A stretch of 34,166 bases of DNA, taken from positions 1-34,166 of the forward strand of contig JAEZIF010000209.1 in NCBI GenBank assembly GCA_023416135.1, read 5' to 3'. The notes under the pieces are model-generated. The model did not search any database. It saw nothing but the letters and a program-made list of their open reading frames with translations, and was not told the origin of the DNA. Source of the DNA: Pseudomonadota bacterium (GTDB lineage Bacteria; Pseudomonadota; Alphaproteobacteria; Reyranellales; Reyranellaceae). The translations under genes were made by a program, and so were the position numbers. Each line of letters opens with the position of its first letter. Positions within the stretch are counted from its first letter, which is position 1. Shown one piece after another: positions 8,962 to 17,993 of this stretch.

Positions 8962-9386
8962 CCTTGCCCGACGAAGGCGCCACGGAGCGGCTGGGCGCTG
9001 CGCTGGCCAAACGCCTCAGGCCGCGCGACGTGGTCGCCCTGCAGGGCGGCCTCGGTGTCGGCAAGACGACCCTGGCCCGCGCCATCCTGCGCGCGGCCAC
9101 GGGCGATTCCGGGTTGATCGTGCCCAGCCCCACCTTCACGCTGGTCGAAGTCTACGACACCCGGCGCGGGACGTTCTGGCACTTCGACCTCTACCGCCTG
9201 GAGATGCCGGAGCAGGTCTTCGAATTGGGCTGGGAAGAAGCGCGCGCCGACGGTATTGCCCTGGTCGAATGGGCCGACCGGCTGGGCGTGCTGTTGCCCA
9301 ACGAACGGCTTACGGTGACGCTTGCCATGGAGGGCGAAGGCAGGCGCGCCAATCTGCAGGGGGATGCACGATTTGGCGATTTCTGA
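8943..9386 (+). CDS. tsaE: tRNA t6A37 biosynthesis ATPase TsaE
   Basis: The ATPase partner of TsaB/TsaD/TsaC(2) in making N6-threonylcarbamoyladenosine at tRNA position 37. About 147 aa. The P-loop GGLGVGKT is at residues 35-42. The family motifs SPTFTLVEVY and FWHFDLYRLE follow, then LVEWADRLG. GTG 8943 is preferred because GGAG sits 5 nt upstream; GTG 8916 would add nine residues. No start further downstream is reasonable, because the family similarity (LPDEGATERLG) begins at codon 8 (8964). This places the beginning of the gene inside an intrinsic-terminator-like hairpin. The gene overlaps amgK by 23 nt. Confidence 0.93.
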   Translation: MPTFSFSLPDEGATERLGAALAKRLRPRDVVALQGGLGVGKTTLARAILRAATGDSGLIVPSPTFTLVEVYDTRRGTFWHFDLYRLEMPEQVFELGWEEARADGIALVEWADRLGVLLPNERLTVTLAMEGEGRRANLQGDARFGDF

Positions 9387-10374
9387 AAGGGACAGGCTGC
9401 GCGCGGAATTCGTTCGGCGCGCCGGCTGGGGCGACGCCGGCGAGCGGTTGCTGGCCGGCGACGCCTCGTTCCGCAAATACTTCCGCCTGACCCGGCCACG
9501 GGCTTCGGCCGTGGTCATGGACGCGCCGGCGCCGCAGGAGGACGTACGGCCGTTCGTGCGAATCGGCCGGCACCTTATCGAGCTCGGTCTCAGCGCGCCC
9601 CAGATCCATGCCATCGACGAGGACAACGGCTTCCTGCTGCTCGAGGACTTGGGCGACGACACCTTCGCCCGCGTGCTGGCGGCGGGGGGCGACGAGACGG
9701 AACTCTACGAGCGAGCCACCGAGGTGCTGGCCGTGCTGCATCGCGCCGGCCCACGCGCGGTGCTGCCCGGGCTCGGCTCCTACGCCGGCGAGGCGCTGAT
9801 CGATGCGGCGATGCTGCTGCCGGAGTGGTACCTGCCGGCGGCGAGCGGCCGGCCGACGCCGGGCGATGAGACGGCGGCCTATCGTGCCGCCTGGCGCGCC
9901 TGTCTCGCCAACCTGCCGGCGATGGTCGACACGTTGCTGCTGCGCGACTTCCACAAGGACAACCTGCTCTGGCTGCCGGCTCGCTCCGGCGTGCAGGCCT
10001 GCGGCCTGCTCGACTTCCAGGACGCCCAGCAGGGCCATCCCTCCTACGACCTGGTTTCCCTGATCGAGGACGCCCGGCGCGACGTCGCCCCGGCGGTGCA
10101 GGCCGCCTGCCTCGCCCGATACCTCGGCGAGACGGGCCTCGACGCCCGGGATTTTGCCGCCGGCTTCGCCGTGATGGCCGCCCAACGCCATGCCCGCATC
10201 ATCGGACTGTTCGTCCGCCTGCTGGAGCGCGACGGCAAGCCCGAATACCTGCCGCACCTGCCGCGCGTCTGGCGCATGTTCGAGCGCGCACTGCGGCATG
10301 ATGCGCTGCAGCCCCTGCGCGCCTGGGTCGACCGCCTGCTGCCGCCCGAGTTGCGGCATATTGGAGCCACATGA
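9364..10374 (+). CDS. amgK: Anomeric MurNAc/GlcNAc kinase AmgK
   Basis: Phosphorylates the anomeric carbon of N-acetylmuramate (and GlcNAc) released during cell-wall turnover, giving MurNAc-1-phosphate for MurU. This recycling route bypasses de novo UDP-MurNAc synthesis and is known from Pseudomonas. The 336-aa protein has an aminoglycoside-phosphotransferase-like kinase fold. A nucleotide-binding N-lobe (about 25-95, with LLLEDLGDD) is followed by the catalytic loop LLLRDFHKDNLLW (D195, N200) and the metal-binding LLDFQDA (D217). ATG 9364 follows a purine-rich GGGGG and overlaps tsaE by 23 nt. The amgK/murU junction is ATGA. The pairing with murU makes the role secure. Confidence 0.92.
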   Translation: MHDLAISERDRLRAEFVRRAGWGDAGERLLAGDASFRKYFRLTRPRASAVVMDAPAPQEDVRPFVRIGRHLIELGLSAPQIHAIDEDNGFLLLEDLGDDTFARVLAAGGDETELYERATEVLAVLHRAGPRAVLPGLGSYAGEALIDAAMLLPEWYLPAASGRPTPGDETAAYRAAWRACLANLPAMVDTLLLRDFHKDNLLWLPARSGVQACGLLDFQDAQQGHPSYDLVSLIEDARRDVAPAVQAACLARYLGETGLDARDFAAGFAVMAAQRHARIIGLFVRLLERDGKPEYLPHLPRVWRMFERALRHDALQPLRAWVDRLLPPELRHIGAT

Positions 10375-11111
10375 TCGATACCGCGATGATCCTGGCCGCC
10401 GGCCGCGGCGAGCGCATGCGCCCCCTGACCGACAGGACGCCCAAGCCGCTGATCCCGGTCGGCGGCATGCCGATGCTGGAGCACACCATGGCGCGGCTGA
10501 AGGCGTACGGTGTCGGCAACATCGTGGTCAACGCCCATCACCTGGCCGACCAGATCGTCGATCGGCTGAAGGGTCGCGCGCGGGTCATCGTCGAGGAGCG
10601 CCTGCTCGACACCGGCGGCGGCGTGAAGAATGCCCTGCCCCTGCTGGGCGACAAGCCCTTCTTCGTGCTGAACGGCGATAGCCTGTGGCGCGACGGACCG
10701 GCGGAGCCGACGCTCGAACGACTGGAGGGGCGCTGGGGTGCCGATCGCATGGACGCCATGCTCATGCTCCAGCCGCTGCACAAGGTGATCGGCCGCGAGC
10801 CGAAGGATCGCGGCGACTACTTCATCGAGCCGCGTGGGCGGCTGCGCTATCGCGGCCAGGCGCCGCTTTCGCCCTATGTCTTCGCCAGCGTCTCGATCTG
10901 CCAGCCGCGCCTGTTCCGCGATTCGCCTGACGGCCCCTTCTCGCTGTTGCAGCTCTGGCATCGCGCCGAGGCCGAAGGCCGACTGCATGGCGTGATCCAT
11001 GATGGCGACTGGTTTCACATCGGCACGCCGCAGGCGCTCGCCACGGCCGAGCGCGTGTTGGCGGAGCGCGTGATGGCCGAGCGCCTGACGGCAGAGCGCG
11101 TGCCGGGATGA
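10371..11111 (+). CDS. murU: MurNAc-1-phosphate uridylyltransferase MurU
   Basis: Transfers UMP to MurNAc-alpha-1-phosphate, producing UDP-MurNAc that re-enters peptidoglycan synthesis. The 246-aa protein is a nucleotidyltransferase. Its N-terminus has the signature LAAGRGERMRPLTDRTPKPL (from residue 8), then NGDSLW for metal binding and WFHIGTP near the C-terminus. It overlaps amgK and addB by ATGA at each end, so it is co-translated with both. The last 20 or so residues are a 4-unit AERV-type repeat encoded by a 15-bp tandem repeat and lie outside the catalytic domain. Confidence 0.92.
   Translation: MIDTAMILAAGRGERMRPLTDRTPKPLIPVGGMPMLEHTMARLKAYGVGNIVVNAHHLADQIVDRLKGRARVIVEERLLDTGGGVKNALPLLGDKPFFVLNGDSLWRDGPAEPTLERLEGRWGADRMDAMLMLQPLHKVIGREPKDRGDYFIEPRGRLRYRGQAPLSPYVFASVSICQPRLFRDSPDGPFSLLQLWHRAEAEGRLHGVIHDGDWFHIGTPQALATAERVLAERVMAERLTAERVPG
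11046..11105 (+). repeat. Four 15-bp tandem repeats in the murU 3' end
   Basis: Four consecutive 15-bp units of the form GCSGAGCGCSTGNNG (11046-11060, 11061-11075, 11076-11090, 11091-11105) encode successive AERV(L/M)/AERLT-like pentapeptides just before the murU stop. The units differ by a few bases each. It looks like a small coding minisatellite from replication slippage, which keeps the frame and the downstream ATGA coupling to addB. Confidence 0.75.
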
Positions 11112-14053
11112 GTGTCTTCACTATCGCCATCGACCGTCGCTTCGCCGACGAGCTGGCGGTCGGAGTGCTGGCTCAATATGGCGGCGATCCGCTGACGCTG
11201 GCCGACATGCTGATCCTGCTGCCGACCCGGCGCTCGGTGCGGGCGCTACGTGAGGCGTTCCTGCGCGCCGCGCATGGCAAACCCACGATCCTGCCGCGCA
11301 TGGCGCCGCTGGGCGACGTCGACGAAAGCGAATGGGAGGTGGCGTCGGGCGATGGCAGCGCGCTCGCCCTGCCGCCCGCCATCGAGCCGGCCGAGCGCGA
11401 TGCCTTGCTTGCACGGCTGGTCGCGGCCTTCACCGATCGAGAGCAGCCGATCGCCCAGTCGGCAGCCCAGGCGCTGCTCCTGGCGCGCGAGCTTGGCCGG
11501 CTGCTCGACGAGCTCGCCATCGAGGGCGTGCCCTTCGAACGGCTCGAAGGCCTGGTCGACGGCAGCTTCGCCAGCCACTGGCAGCGCACCTTGAAGTTTC
11601 TCGGCATTGTCGGCGAAGCCTGGCCGCAGGTGCTGGCCGAGCGTGGCCAGATCGACGCCATCGAACGCCGCACCCAGGCGATCCGCGCCCAGGCGGCGCG
11701 CTGGCGCGAGACCCCGCCGGCCACGCCGGTGATCGCCGCCGGTTCGACCGGCTCGCAGCCGGCCACGCGCGAGCTGCTGTCGGTCATCGCCGGCCTGCCC
11801 CAAGGCAAGCTCGTGCTGCCCGGGCTCGATCGCGACATGGATGAGCGGAGCTGGAGGGAGATCGACGAGACGCACCCGCAGTTCGGCTTGCGCGAACTCC
11901 TGAAGGCACTGGGCCGCGAGCGCGCCGATGTCGCGGATTGGCAGGGCAGCACCGGTTCGGCGCGGCATCTTCTGATCACCGAGCTGATGCGGCCGGCCGA
12001 GACCAGCGACGAATGGTCGAGGCCGCATCCGTCGTCGCTCGAGCACGTGACGCGGGCCGACTGCGCGACACCGCATCAGGAGGCACTGGTCATTGCTCTC
12101 GCCTTGCGCAGGACGCTGGAAGACGAAGGCAGCACGGCCGCGCTGGTCACGCCCGACCGCGATCTCGCGCGGCGCGTCACGGCCGAGCTGCGCCGCTGGA
12201 ACATCGACATCGACGATTCGGCCGGCTCGCCGCTGCTCGACACGCCGCCGGCCGGCCTCCTGCAGGCCCTGGTCGCCGCGCTCGACGACGGCTTCGCGCC
12301 GGTGACGCTGCTTGCCCTGCTGAAACATCCGATGGTCACCTTGGGCGGCGATCGCGCGGCGCTGCTGGCGACGGCGCGGCGGCTCGATCGCAAATGCCTG
12401 CGCGGCCTCAAGCCGATGCCGGGCATGGCCGCGATCCGCGCGCGCGTCGAGAACGCCAGGTTCGGCAACGCCGCCGACCAACGCGCCGTTCTGGATCTGA
12501 TCGACCGGTTGGATGGCGCAACCGGGCCGCTCGCCGCGCTGATGCAGGATGGCGCGCCGCCGGATGCCCTGATCGACGGCACCATCGCAGCGGCGGAGGC
12601 CGTCGCGTCGGTCGATGCGCTGTGGTCAGGCGAGGCAGGTGCAGCCCTGGCCGACGCCCTGGCCCGCCTGCGCGCCGCCTGGACCGGCAAGGAAGCGATC
12701 GCAGGTGGCGAGTGGCCCGCCCTGCTCGCCGCCATGCTCGAGCCGGAGGCGGTCCGGCCCGCCTTCGGACGGCATCCGCGGCTGGCCATCTGGGGGCCGC
12801 TGGAGGCGCGCCTGCAGCGCGCGGACCTGCTGGTGCTGGGCGGTCTGAACGAGGGTACGTGGCCGCCCGCGGTCGAGACCGGGCCGTGGCTCAACCGTCC
12901 GATGCGCGCTGCGCTCGGCCTGCCGCAACCGGAGCGGCGCATTGGTCTTTCGGCGCATGACTTCGCCGAGGCGCTCGGCGCCGAGCGTGTGCTGCTGACC
13001 CGCGCCGAACGTGAAGGCGGTGCACCCACCGTGCCGTCGCGCTGGCTGGCGCGCCTCGACGCACTGTTCGGCCATGAACCCGGCAGCAACGAGCCCCCGC
13101 CCGAATACATCCAGCGCGGCCGACGCAGCTACCTTGCCTGGGTCGACGAGATCGACCGGCCGGCCAGGGGCTACAGGCCGGGACGACGCCCCGAGCCGCG
13201 GCCGCCCGTCGAGGCGCGGCCGACCCGTCTGTCGGTGTCGAGCATCGAGCAATGGCGGCGCGACCCCTACGGGCTCTACGCGCGACGCATCCTGGGCCTG
13301 GCGGCGCTCGAGCCCCTGGAAGCCCCGCTGGGCGCCGCCGACCGCGGCAATGCCCTGCACGATGCACTCGACGAATTCCTGCGCGATCATCCCTCGGGCC
13401 TGCTGCCGCCCGGCGCGGTCGCCGAATTCGAGGCGCTGGGTGAGCGCCATCTCGGCGCGCTGCTGACTGCGCCGGCCGAACGCGCCTTCTGGTGGCCGCG
13501 CTTCCAGCGCCTGGCGCGCTGGTTCGTCGCCGCCGAAAACGAGCGCCGTCGCGCCGGCGTCCGGCTGCTCGCGACCGAGACCAAGGGGGCGCTGAAGATC
13601 GGGCCACGCCACCGTCCGCTCACCATCGAAGCGCGCGCCGATCGCGTCGACGAGATCGAGCGTGGCGCCTGGGAGATCATCGATTACAAGACCGGCCGCG
13701 TGCCGACCAAGACCGAGCTCGAAGCCCTGTTCGCGCCGCAGCTGCTCCTCGAAGCGGCGATGGCCGAGCGTGGCGGCTTCGAGCAGATCCCGGGCAAGGC
13801 GAATACGGTGCGGCTGTCCTATTGGCAGGCCAACGGGTTGGGCGATGGCGGCAAGGTGAGCGACATCGACGCGGCCGACGAGTTGGTGCCGGCCATGCTG
13901 GCCCTGGTCGAGAAGATGTCCGAGCACTTCGCGCAGCCCGGCACGCCCTACGCCGCGCTGCCCTGGCCGGCCTACATTCCGATTTTCAACGACTACGCCC
14001 ATCTCGAACGCGCCGCCGAATGGTCGACGATGGGCAAGGATGACGAGGAATGA
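11108..14053 (+). CDS. addB: Double-strand break repair protein AddB
   Basis: A subunit of the AddAB helicase-nuclease, the alphaproteobacterial counterpart of RecBCD, which resects DNA ends and loads RecA. The 981-aa protein has an inactive-helicase-like N-terminal region (ILLPTRRSVRALREAF, about 35-50; no P-loop seen), a middle region with LAIWGPLEARLQ and GGLNEGTWPP, and a C-terminal PD-(D/E)xK nuclease ending in WEIIDYKTGR (D859, K861). The nuclease segment SSIEQWRRDPYGLYA has no cysteines, so the iron-sulfur cluster of Bacillus AddB is absent. It is joined to murU and addA by ATGA overlaps. Confidence 0.95.
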   Translation: MSVFTIAIDRRFADELAVGVLAQYGGDPLTLADMLILLPTRRSVRALREAFLRAAHGKPTILPRMAPLGDVDESEWEVASGDGSALALPPAIEPAERDALLARLVAAFTDREQPIAQSAAQALLLARELGRLLDELAIEGVPFERLEGLVDGSFASHWQRTLKFLGIVGEAWPQVLAERGQIDAIERRTQAIRAQAARWRETPPATPVIAAGSTGSQPATRELLSVIAGLPQGKLVLPGLDRDMDERSWREIDETHPQFGLRELLKALGRERADVADWQGSTGSARHLLITELMRPAETSDEWSRPHPSSLEHVTRADCATPHQEALVIALALRRTLEDEGSTAALVTPDRDLARRVTAELRRWNIDIDDSAGSPLLDTPPAGLLQALVAALDDGFAPVTLLALLKHPMVTLGGDRAALLATARRLDRKCLRGLKPMPGMAAIRARVENARFGNAADQRAVLDLIDRLDGATGPLAALMQDGAPPDALIDGTIAAAEAVASVDALWSGEAGAALADALARLRAAWTGKEAIAGGEWPALLAAMLEPEAVRPAFGRHPRLAIWGPLEARLQRADLLVLGGLNEGTWPPAVETGPWLNRPMRAALGLPQPERRIGLSAHDFAEALGAERVLLTRAEREGGAPTVPSRWLARLDALFGHEPGSNEPPPEYIQRGRRSYLAWVDEIDRPARGYRPGRRPEPRPPVEARPTRLSVSSIEQWRRDPYGLYARRILGLAALEPLEAPLGAADRGNALHDALDEFLRDHPSGLLPPGAVAEFEALGERHLGALLTAPAERAFWWPRFQRLARWFVAAENERRRAGVRLLATETKGALKIGPRHRPLTIEARADRVDEIERGAWEIIDYKTGRVPTKTELEALFAPQLLLEAAMAERGGFEQIPGKANTVRLSYWQANGLGDGGKVSDIDAADELVPAMLALVEKMSEHFAQPGTPYAALPWPAYIPIFNDYAHLERAAEWSTMGKDDEE

Positions 14054-17000
14054 GCTTCCTCGATCCCCTGGCGCAGGCGACTAAGGACCAACGGCTCGCC
14101 ACTGCTCCTGACCAGTCGGCCTGGGTCGAAGCCAATGCCGGCACCGGCAAGACCAAAGTGCTGACCGATCGCGTCACGCGCCTGCTGCTCGACCGCGTGA
14201 AGCCGGAACGCATCCTGTGTCTCACCTTCACCAAGGCGGCCGCCGCCGAGATGCGCAACCGGCTGTCAGCCCAGCTCGGTCGCTGGGCCATGTCCGACGA
14301 TGCCGGGCTCGACGATGCCATCGAGAAGCTGATCGACCGCAAGCCCGAGCCCGATGAGCGCATTGTCGCCCGGCGCCTGTTCGCGCGCGTGCTCGACGCG
14401 CCGGGCGGCATCAACATCCTGACCATCCATGCGTTCTGCCAGGCATTGCTCAAGCGCTTCCCGCTCGAAGCGGGCGTCGCCCCGGGCTTCGAGGTGCTGG
14501 ACGAGGCCGAGGCGCTGGCCCTGTTGCGTCACGCCCAGGACGAGCAGATGGAGGCGCTGGCCGGCGCCAGGGCGCCGCAGGAGCTGGTCGATGCACTGGC
14601 TTGCGTGGCCGGGCGCATCTCGATCGCCGAGTACGCCGAACTTATGACGAAGCTCTTGGGCGATCGAGCCTGGCTTCTGTCGCGGATCGGCAACGAGCCC
14701 GGCCTTCAGCGCGTGCGGACCGAGCTTGCCGAGCAAATGGGCTGCTCACCCGACGATACGGCGGACGGGCTCACGTCCGATGCCTGCCTGGAAACGGCGC
14801 TCAATGCCTCCGCATTGCGCGCTGCCGTCGAAGCGCTGCGCAAGGGCGGCAAGAAGGATATCGAGCGCGCCGGGCTGATGGCTGAATGGCTGGCGGCCGG
14901 CGAGGAGCGGCCGCGCTTGCTGGTCCACTACTGCCAGGCCTTCTTCACCGAAAGGGGCGAGATCCTGAAGCGCCTGGCGACCCGGGCCGCCATCCAGGCC
15001 ATGCCGGACATCGAGGAGGTGCTCTACCGCGAGGCCGAGCGGCTTGCGGCGGCACTCGACCGCATCAACGGCGCGGCGCTGGTCGAGCGCACGGTTGCGC
15101 TGCTGCGGCTCGGGCTCGACCTCGCCGGCCGCTACGCCGGCGCCAAGCGTCGCCGCGCGGCCCTCGACTATGACGATCTGATCGTGGCCACGCGCCGCCT
15201 GCTGGAGAGTGCCGAGAGTGCCGCGTGGGTGCTCTACAAGCTCGACGGCGGCATCGACCATGTGCTGGTCGACGAGGCGCAGGACACCAATCCCGACCAG
15301 TGGGAAGTGATCCGACGCCTGACCGAGGAATTCTTCGTCGGCCAGGGCGCGGTCGACCGCAGCCGGACCGTGTTCGCGGTGGGCGACATCAAGCAGTCGA
15401 TCTTCGGCTTCCAGCGGGCCGATCCGCGCAAGCTCAAGGAAATGCGGGAGTGGTTCGCCGGCCGCATCAAGCTCGCCGAGCAGAAATTCCAGCCGGTCGA
15501 TCTCAATGTCTCGTTCCGCTCCACGCCCGCCGTGCTCGATGCAGTCGACTGGGTGTTCGAGGGGACCGAAGCGGCGCACGGCGTCGCCGATCCGGGCGAC
15601 GTGTACCATCTGCCCAGCCGCAAGGACGAGCCTGGCCGGGTCGAGTTGTGGCCACTGGTCAGCGCCCCCGACGACGAGGTCGACACGACAGGCATCGAAG
15701 CCGTTGCGGCTCCGAAAGGGGCGAGCCAGCCGCCCCATCAGCGGCTGGCGCGGCTGATCGCGGTGCATGCCAAGAACCTGATCGGCAAGGAGCGACGCGC
15801 CCGCGACGGCGAGCTGCTGCATGCCGGCCACTTCATGGTGCTGGTGCGTCGGCGCAACGAATTCGTCAATGCGCTGGTGCGCGAGTTGAAGCGCGAAGGC
15901 GTCGAGGTCGCGGGCGTCGACCGACTGAACCTCGGCGAGGAACTCGCGATCCAGGACCTGCTGGCCATGGCGCGCTTCGTGCTGCTGCCGCAGGACGATC
16001 TCAACCTCGCGGCCCTGCTGAAGTCGCCGTTGATCGGACTGAGCGAGGACGAGCTCTTCACCCTCGCCTGGAAGCGGCCTGGTCATCTGTGGCGCGCCGT
16101 GCGCGAGCGTTCGGGCGAGCTCTCCTATGCCACCGCCTACCGACGGCTTTCCGATTGGCTGCGCCGCGCCGACTACGTGACGCCGTTCGACTTCTTCGCC
16201 ACCGCGCTCGGCCCCGAAGGAAACCGTGCGCGCCTCCTCGAGCGGCTCGGTCAGGAGGCCGCCGATCCGATCGACGAGCTACTGGCGCGCGCGCTGCAAT
16301 ACCAACAGGCCGAAGGCCATTCCCTGCAAGGGTTCTTGCGCTGGTTCGAGGCGGGCGGCGGCGAGATCAAGCGCGACCTCGACCAGAATCGCCGGCGCGA
16401 GGTGCGCATCCTGACGGTGCATGCCTCCAAGGGACTGCAGGCGCCGATCGTCTACCTGCCGGACACCACGCGAGTGCCTCGCGATGTCGAGCGGCTGCTG
16501 TCCGGCACCGACGGCGGAACGCGGCTATGGGTGCCGCGTGCCGACGACGCCAACGAGGCCGCCCGATTGTGGCGCGGCGAGGCGCGCGACCGCGCCCTGC
16601 AGGAGCAGAATCGCCTGCTCTACGTCGCCATGACCCGCGCCGAGGACCGCCTCTATGTCGGCGGCTGGTTTGGCGCGCGCAAGCCCGATCGCGGATGCTG
16701 GTACGAGCGCATCGAGGCTGGGCTGCGCGCCAGCAACGAGGCGGAGATCTCTCCCGACAGCGCCCAGCCGCGCGCCCGTGCCGAGCCGCGCGTCTTCGAC
16801 TTCACCCAGCCGTCGCTGCTGGGTTCCGACGGCTGGGAAGGCGAGGGATACGAGCTCACGAATCCGGGCACGATCGGAGTTCCGAAGCAGGCGGAGTTGG
16901 CCTTCGAGACGGCCGAGCCGTTGCCGCCCTGGAGTCGCAAGCCCGCGCCGCCCGAACCCGATCCGCCGACGCCGCTCGCGCCCTCACAGCCACTGCCCGA

Positions 17001-17574
17001 CGAGGCGCTGGTTGCGCCGCGCGCCTTCAGCCCGTTGACGTCGGGCGATCCGCGACGCTGGAAGCGCGGTCAGCTTTCGCATGAGCTGCTGCGGCACTTG
17101 CCGGCGATTGCGCCGGCCAAGCGCGGTGAAGCGGCGCGGCGCTTCCTCGCCCAGCCGGCGCACGGCCTGAGCGAAGAGGAAATCACGGCCTGGAGCGACG
17201 AAGCGCTTGCCGTCACCGAGGCGCCGGCGCACGCCGCCTTGTTCAGCGAAAGCTCGCGCGCGGAGGTGCCGTTGACCGGCACAGTGCGCACCCGGCGCGG
17301 CACGTTCACCGTGAGCGGTCAGGTCGACCGCTTGGCCGTGTCCGAGCGCGAAGTGCTGATCGTCGACTACAAGACAAACCGGCCCCCACCCGAGGCCGCG
17401 GCGCAGGTGGCGCTGGCCTACCGCCGCCAGCTCGCGCTCTACCGTGCGCTGCTGACGGAGATCTATCCCGGCCGCGCCGTGCGGGCCTTTCTCCTGTGGA
17501 CGGCGGTGCCTTTGCTGATGGAAATCGACGCAGAAACCCTCGATGAATCAATGCCCTACGCGGCCGCATCTTGA
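14050..17574 (+). CDS. addA: Double-strand break repair helicase-nuclease AddA
   Basis: The motor subunit of AddAB, a UvrD/Rep-type superfamily 1 helicase of 1174 aa with a C-terminal nuclease. Motif I is ANAGTGKT (29-36). Motif Ia is LCLTFTKAAAAEM, motif II VDEAQDTNPDQW, motif III GDIKQSIFGFQRA, motif V/VI region LTVHASKGLQAPIV and LLYVAMTRAEDRL. The nuclease metal site is VDYKTNRP (D1106, K1108) near the C-terminus. It is coupled to addB through ATGA. Both subunits keep a nuclease site, so both strands can be cut, as in classical AddAB. An 84-bp gap separates it from trxA. Confidence 0.97.
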   Translation: MSFLDPLAQATKDQRLATAPDQSAWVEANAGTGKTKVLTDRVTRLLLDRVKPERILCLTFTKAAAAEMRNRLSAQLGRWAMSDDAGLDDAIEKLIDRKPEPDERIVARRLFARVLDAPGGINILTIHAFCQALLKRFPLEAGVAPGFEVLDEAEALALLRHAQDEQMEALAGARAPQELVDALACVAGRISIAEYAELMTKLLGDRAWLLSRIGNEPGLQRVRTELAEQMGCSPDDTADGLTSDACLETALNASALRAAVEALRKGGKKDIERAGLMAEWLAAGEERPRLLVHYCQAFFTERGEILKRLATRAAIQAMPDIEEVLYREAERLAAALDRINGAALVERTVALLRLGLDLAGRYAGAKRRRAALDYDDLIVATRRLLESAESAAWVLYKLDGGIDHVLVDEAQDTNPDQWEVIRRLTEEFFVGQGAVDRSRTVFAVGDIKQSIFGFQRADPRKLKEMREWFAGRIKLAEQKFQPVDLNVSFRSTPAVLDAVDWVFEGTEAAHGVADPGDVYHLPSRKDEPGRVELWPLVSAPDDEVDTTGIEAVAAPKGASQPPHQRLARLIAVHAKNLIGKERRARDGELLHAGHFMVLVRRRNEFVNALVRELKREGVEVAGVDRLNLGEELAIQDLLAMARFVLLPQDDLNLAALLKSPLIGLSEDELFTLAWKRPGHLWRAVRERSGELSYATAYRRLSDWLRRADYVTPFDFFATALGPEGNRARLLERLGQEAADPIDELLARALQYQQAEGHSLQGFLRWFEAGGGEIKRDLDQNRRREVRILTVHASKGLQAPIVYLPDTTRVPRDVERLLSGTDGGTRLWVPRADDANEAARLWRGEARDRALQEQNRLLYVAMTRAEDRLYVGGWFGARKPDRGCWYERIEAGLRASNEAEISPDSAQPRARAEPRVFDFTQPSLLGSDGWEGEGYELTNPGTIGVPKQAELAFETAEPLPPWSRKPAPPEPDPPTPLAPSQPLPDEALVAPRAFSPLTSGDPRRWKRGQLSHELLRHLPAIAPAKRGEAARRFLAQPAHGLSEEEITAWSDEALAVTEAPAHAALFSESSRAEVPLTGTVRTRRGTFTVSGQVDRLAVSEREVLIVDYKTNRPPPEAAAQVALAYRRQLALYRALLTEIYPGRAVRAFLLWTAVPLLMEIDAETLDESMPYAAAS

Positions 17575-17615
17575 CTCGCCCGACGAGCGTTCCTAGCTTG
17601 GGGCCCAAGGGCGGC

Positions 17616-17633
17616 GCCGGTCCATCGACCGGC
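17616..17633 (+). promoter_or_regulatory. Hairpin between addA and trxA
   Basis: GCCGGTC (17616-17622) and GACCGGC (17627-17633) form a perfect 7-bp stem with a 4-nt loop. A GTTTTT run begins eight bases later (17641-17646), just before the trxA Shine-Dalgarno GGGAG. The offset T-run argues for a weak terminator or a leader structure controlling trxA. A second small dyad (CTTGGG, one base, CCCAAG) lies shortly upstream. Confidence 0.3.
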
Positions 17634-17658
17634 CTGTAGTGTTTTTGGGAGAACCCTT

Positions 17659-17979
17659 ATGACCGTCAAAGCGACCGACACCTCCTTCGAGCAGGAAGTC
17701 CTGAAGTCCGACACGCCCGTCCTGGTCGACTTCTGGGCCGAGTGGTGCGGCCCCTGCCGCATGATCGGCCCCTCGCTGGAGGACATCGCCAAGGAGATGG
17801 ATGGCAAGCTCAAGGTGGTGAAGGTCAATATCGACGAGAACCCGACGACGCCGTCGCGTTACAACGTCCGTTCGATCCCCACCCTGCTACTGTTCAAGAA
17901 CGGCCAGGTCGCCGCCACCAAGATCGGCGCGGAGCCCAAGCAGAAGCTGGTGAGCTGGATCAACACCGTCGTCAGCTAG
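17659..17979 (+). CDS. trxA: Thioredoxin
   Basis: A small dithiol-disulfide oxidoreductase of 106 aa, the length of E. coli thioredoxin 1. The active site WCGPC follows VDFWAEW, and the cis-proline is in SIPTLLLFKNG. The TrxA core is intact. GGGAG at about 17647-17651 supports the ATG. It lies downstream of addA, as in many alphaproteobacteria, and is convergent with folC, whose stop is only 14 bp away. No room remains for a long terminator in that gap and I see no hairpin there. Confidence 0.97.
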   Translation: MTVKATDTSFEQEVLKSDTPVLVDFWAEWCGPCRMIGPSLEDIAKEMDGKLKVVKVNIDENPTTPSRYNVRSIPTLLLFKNGQVAATKIGAEPKQKLVSWINTVVS

Positions 17980-17993
17980 AGAGGCTTGGCGCT

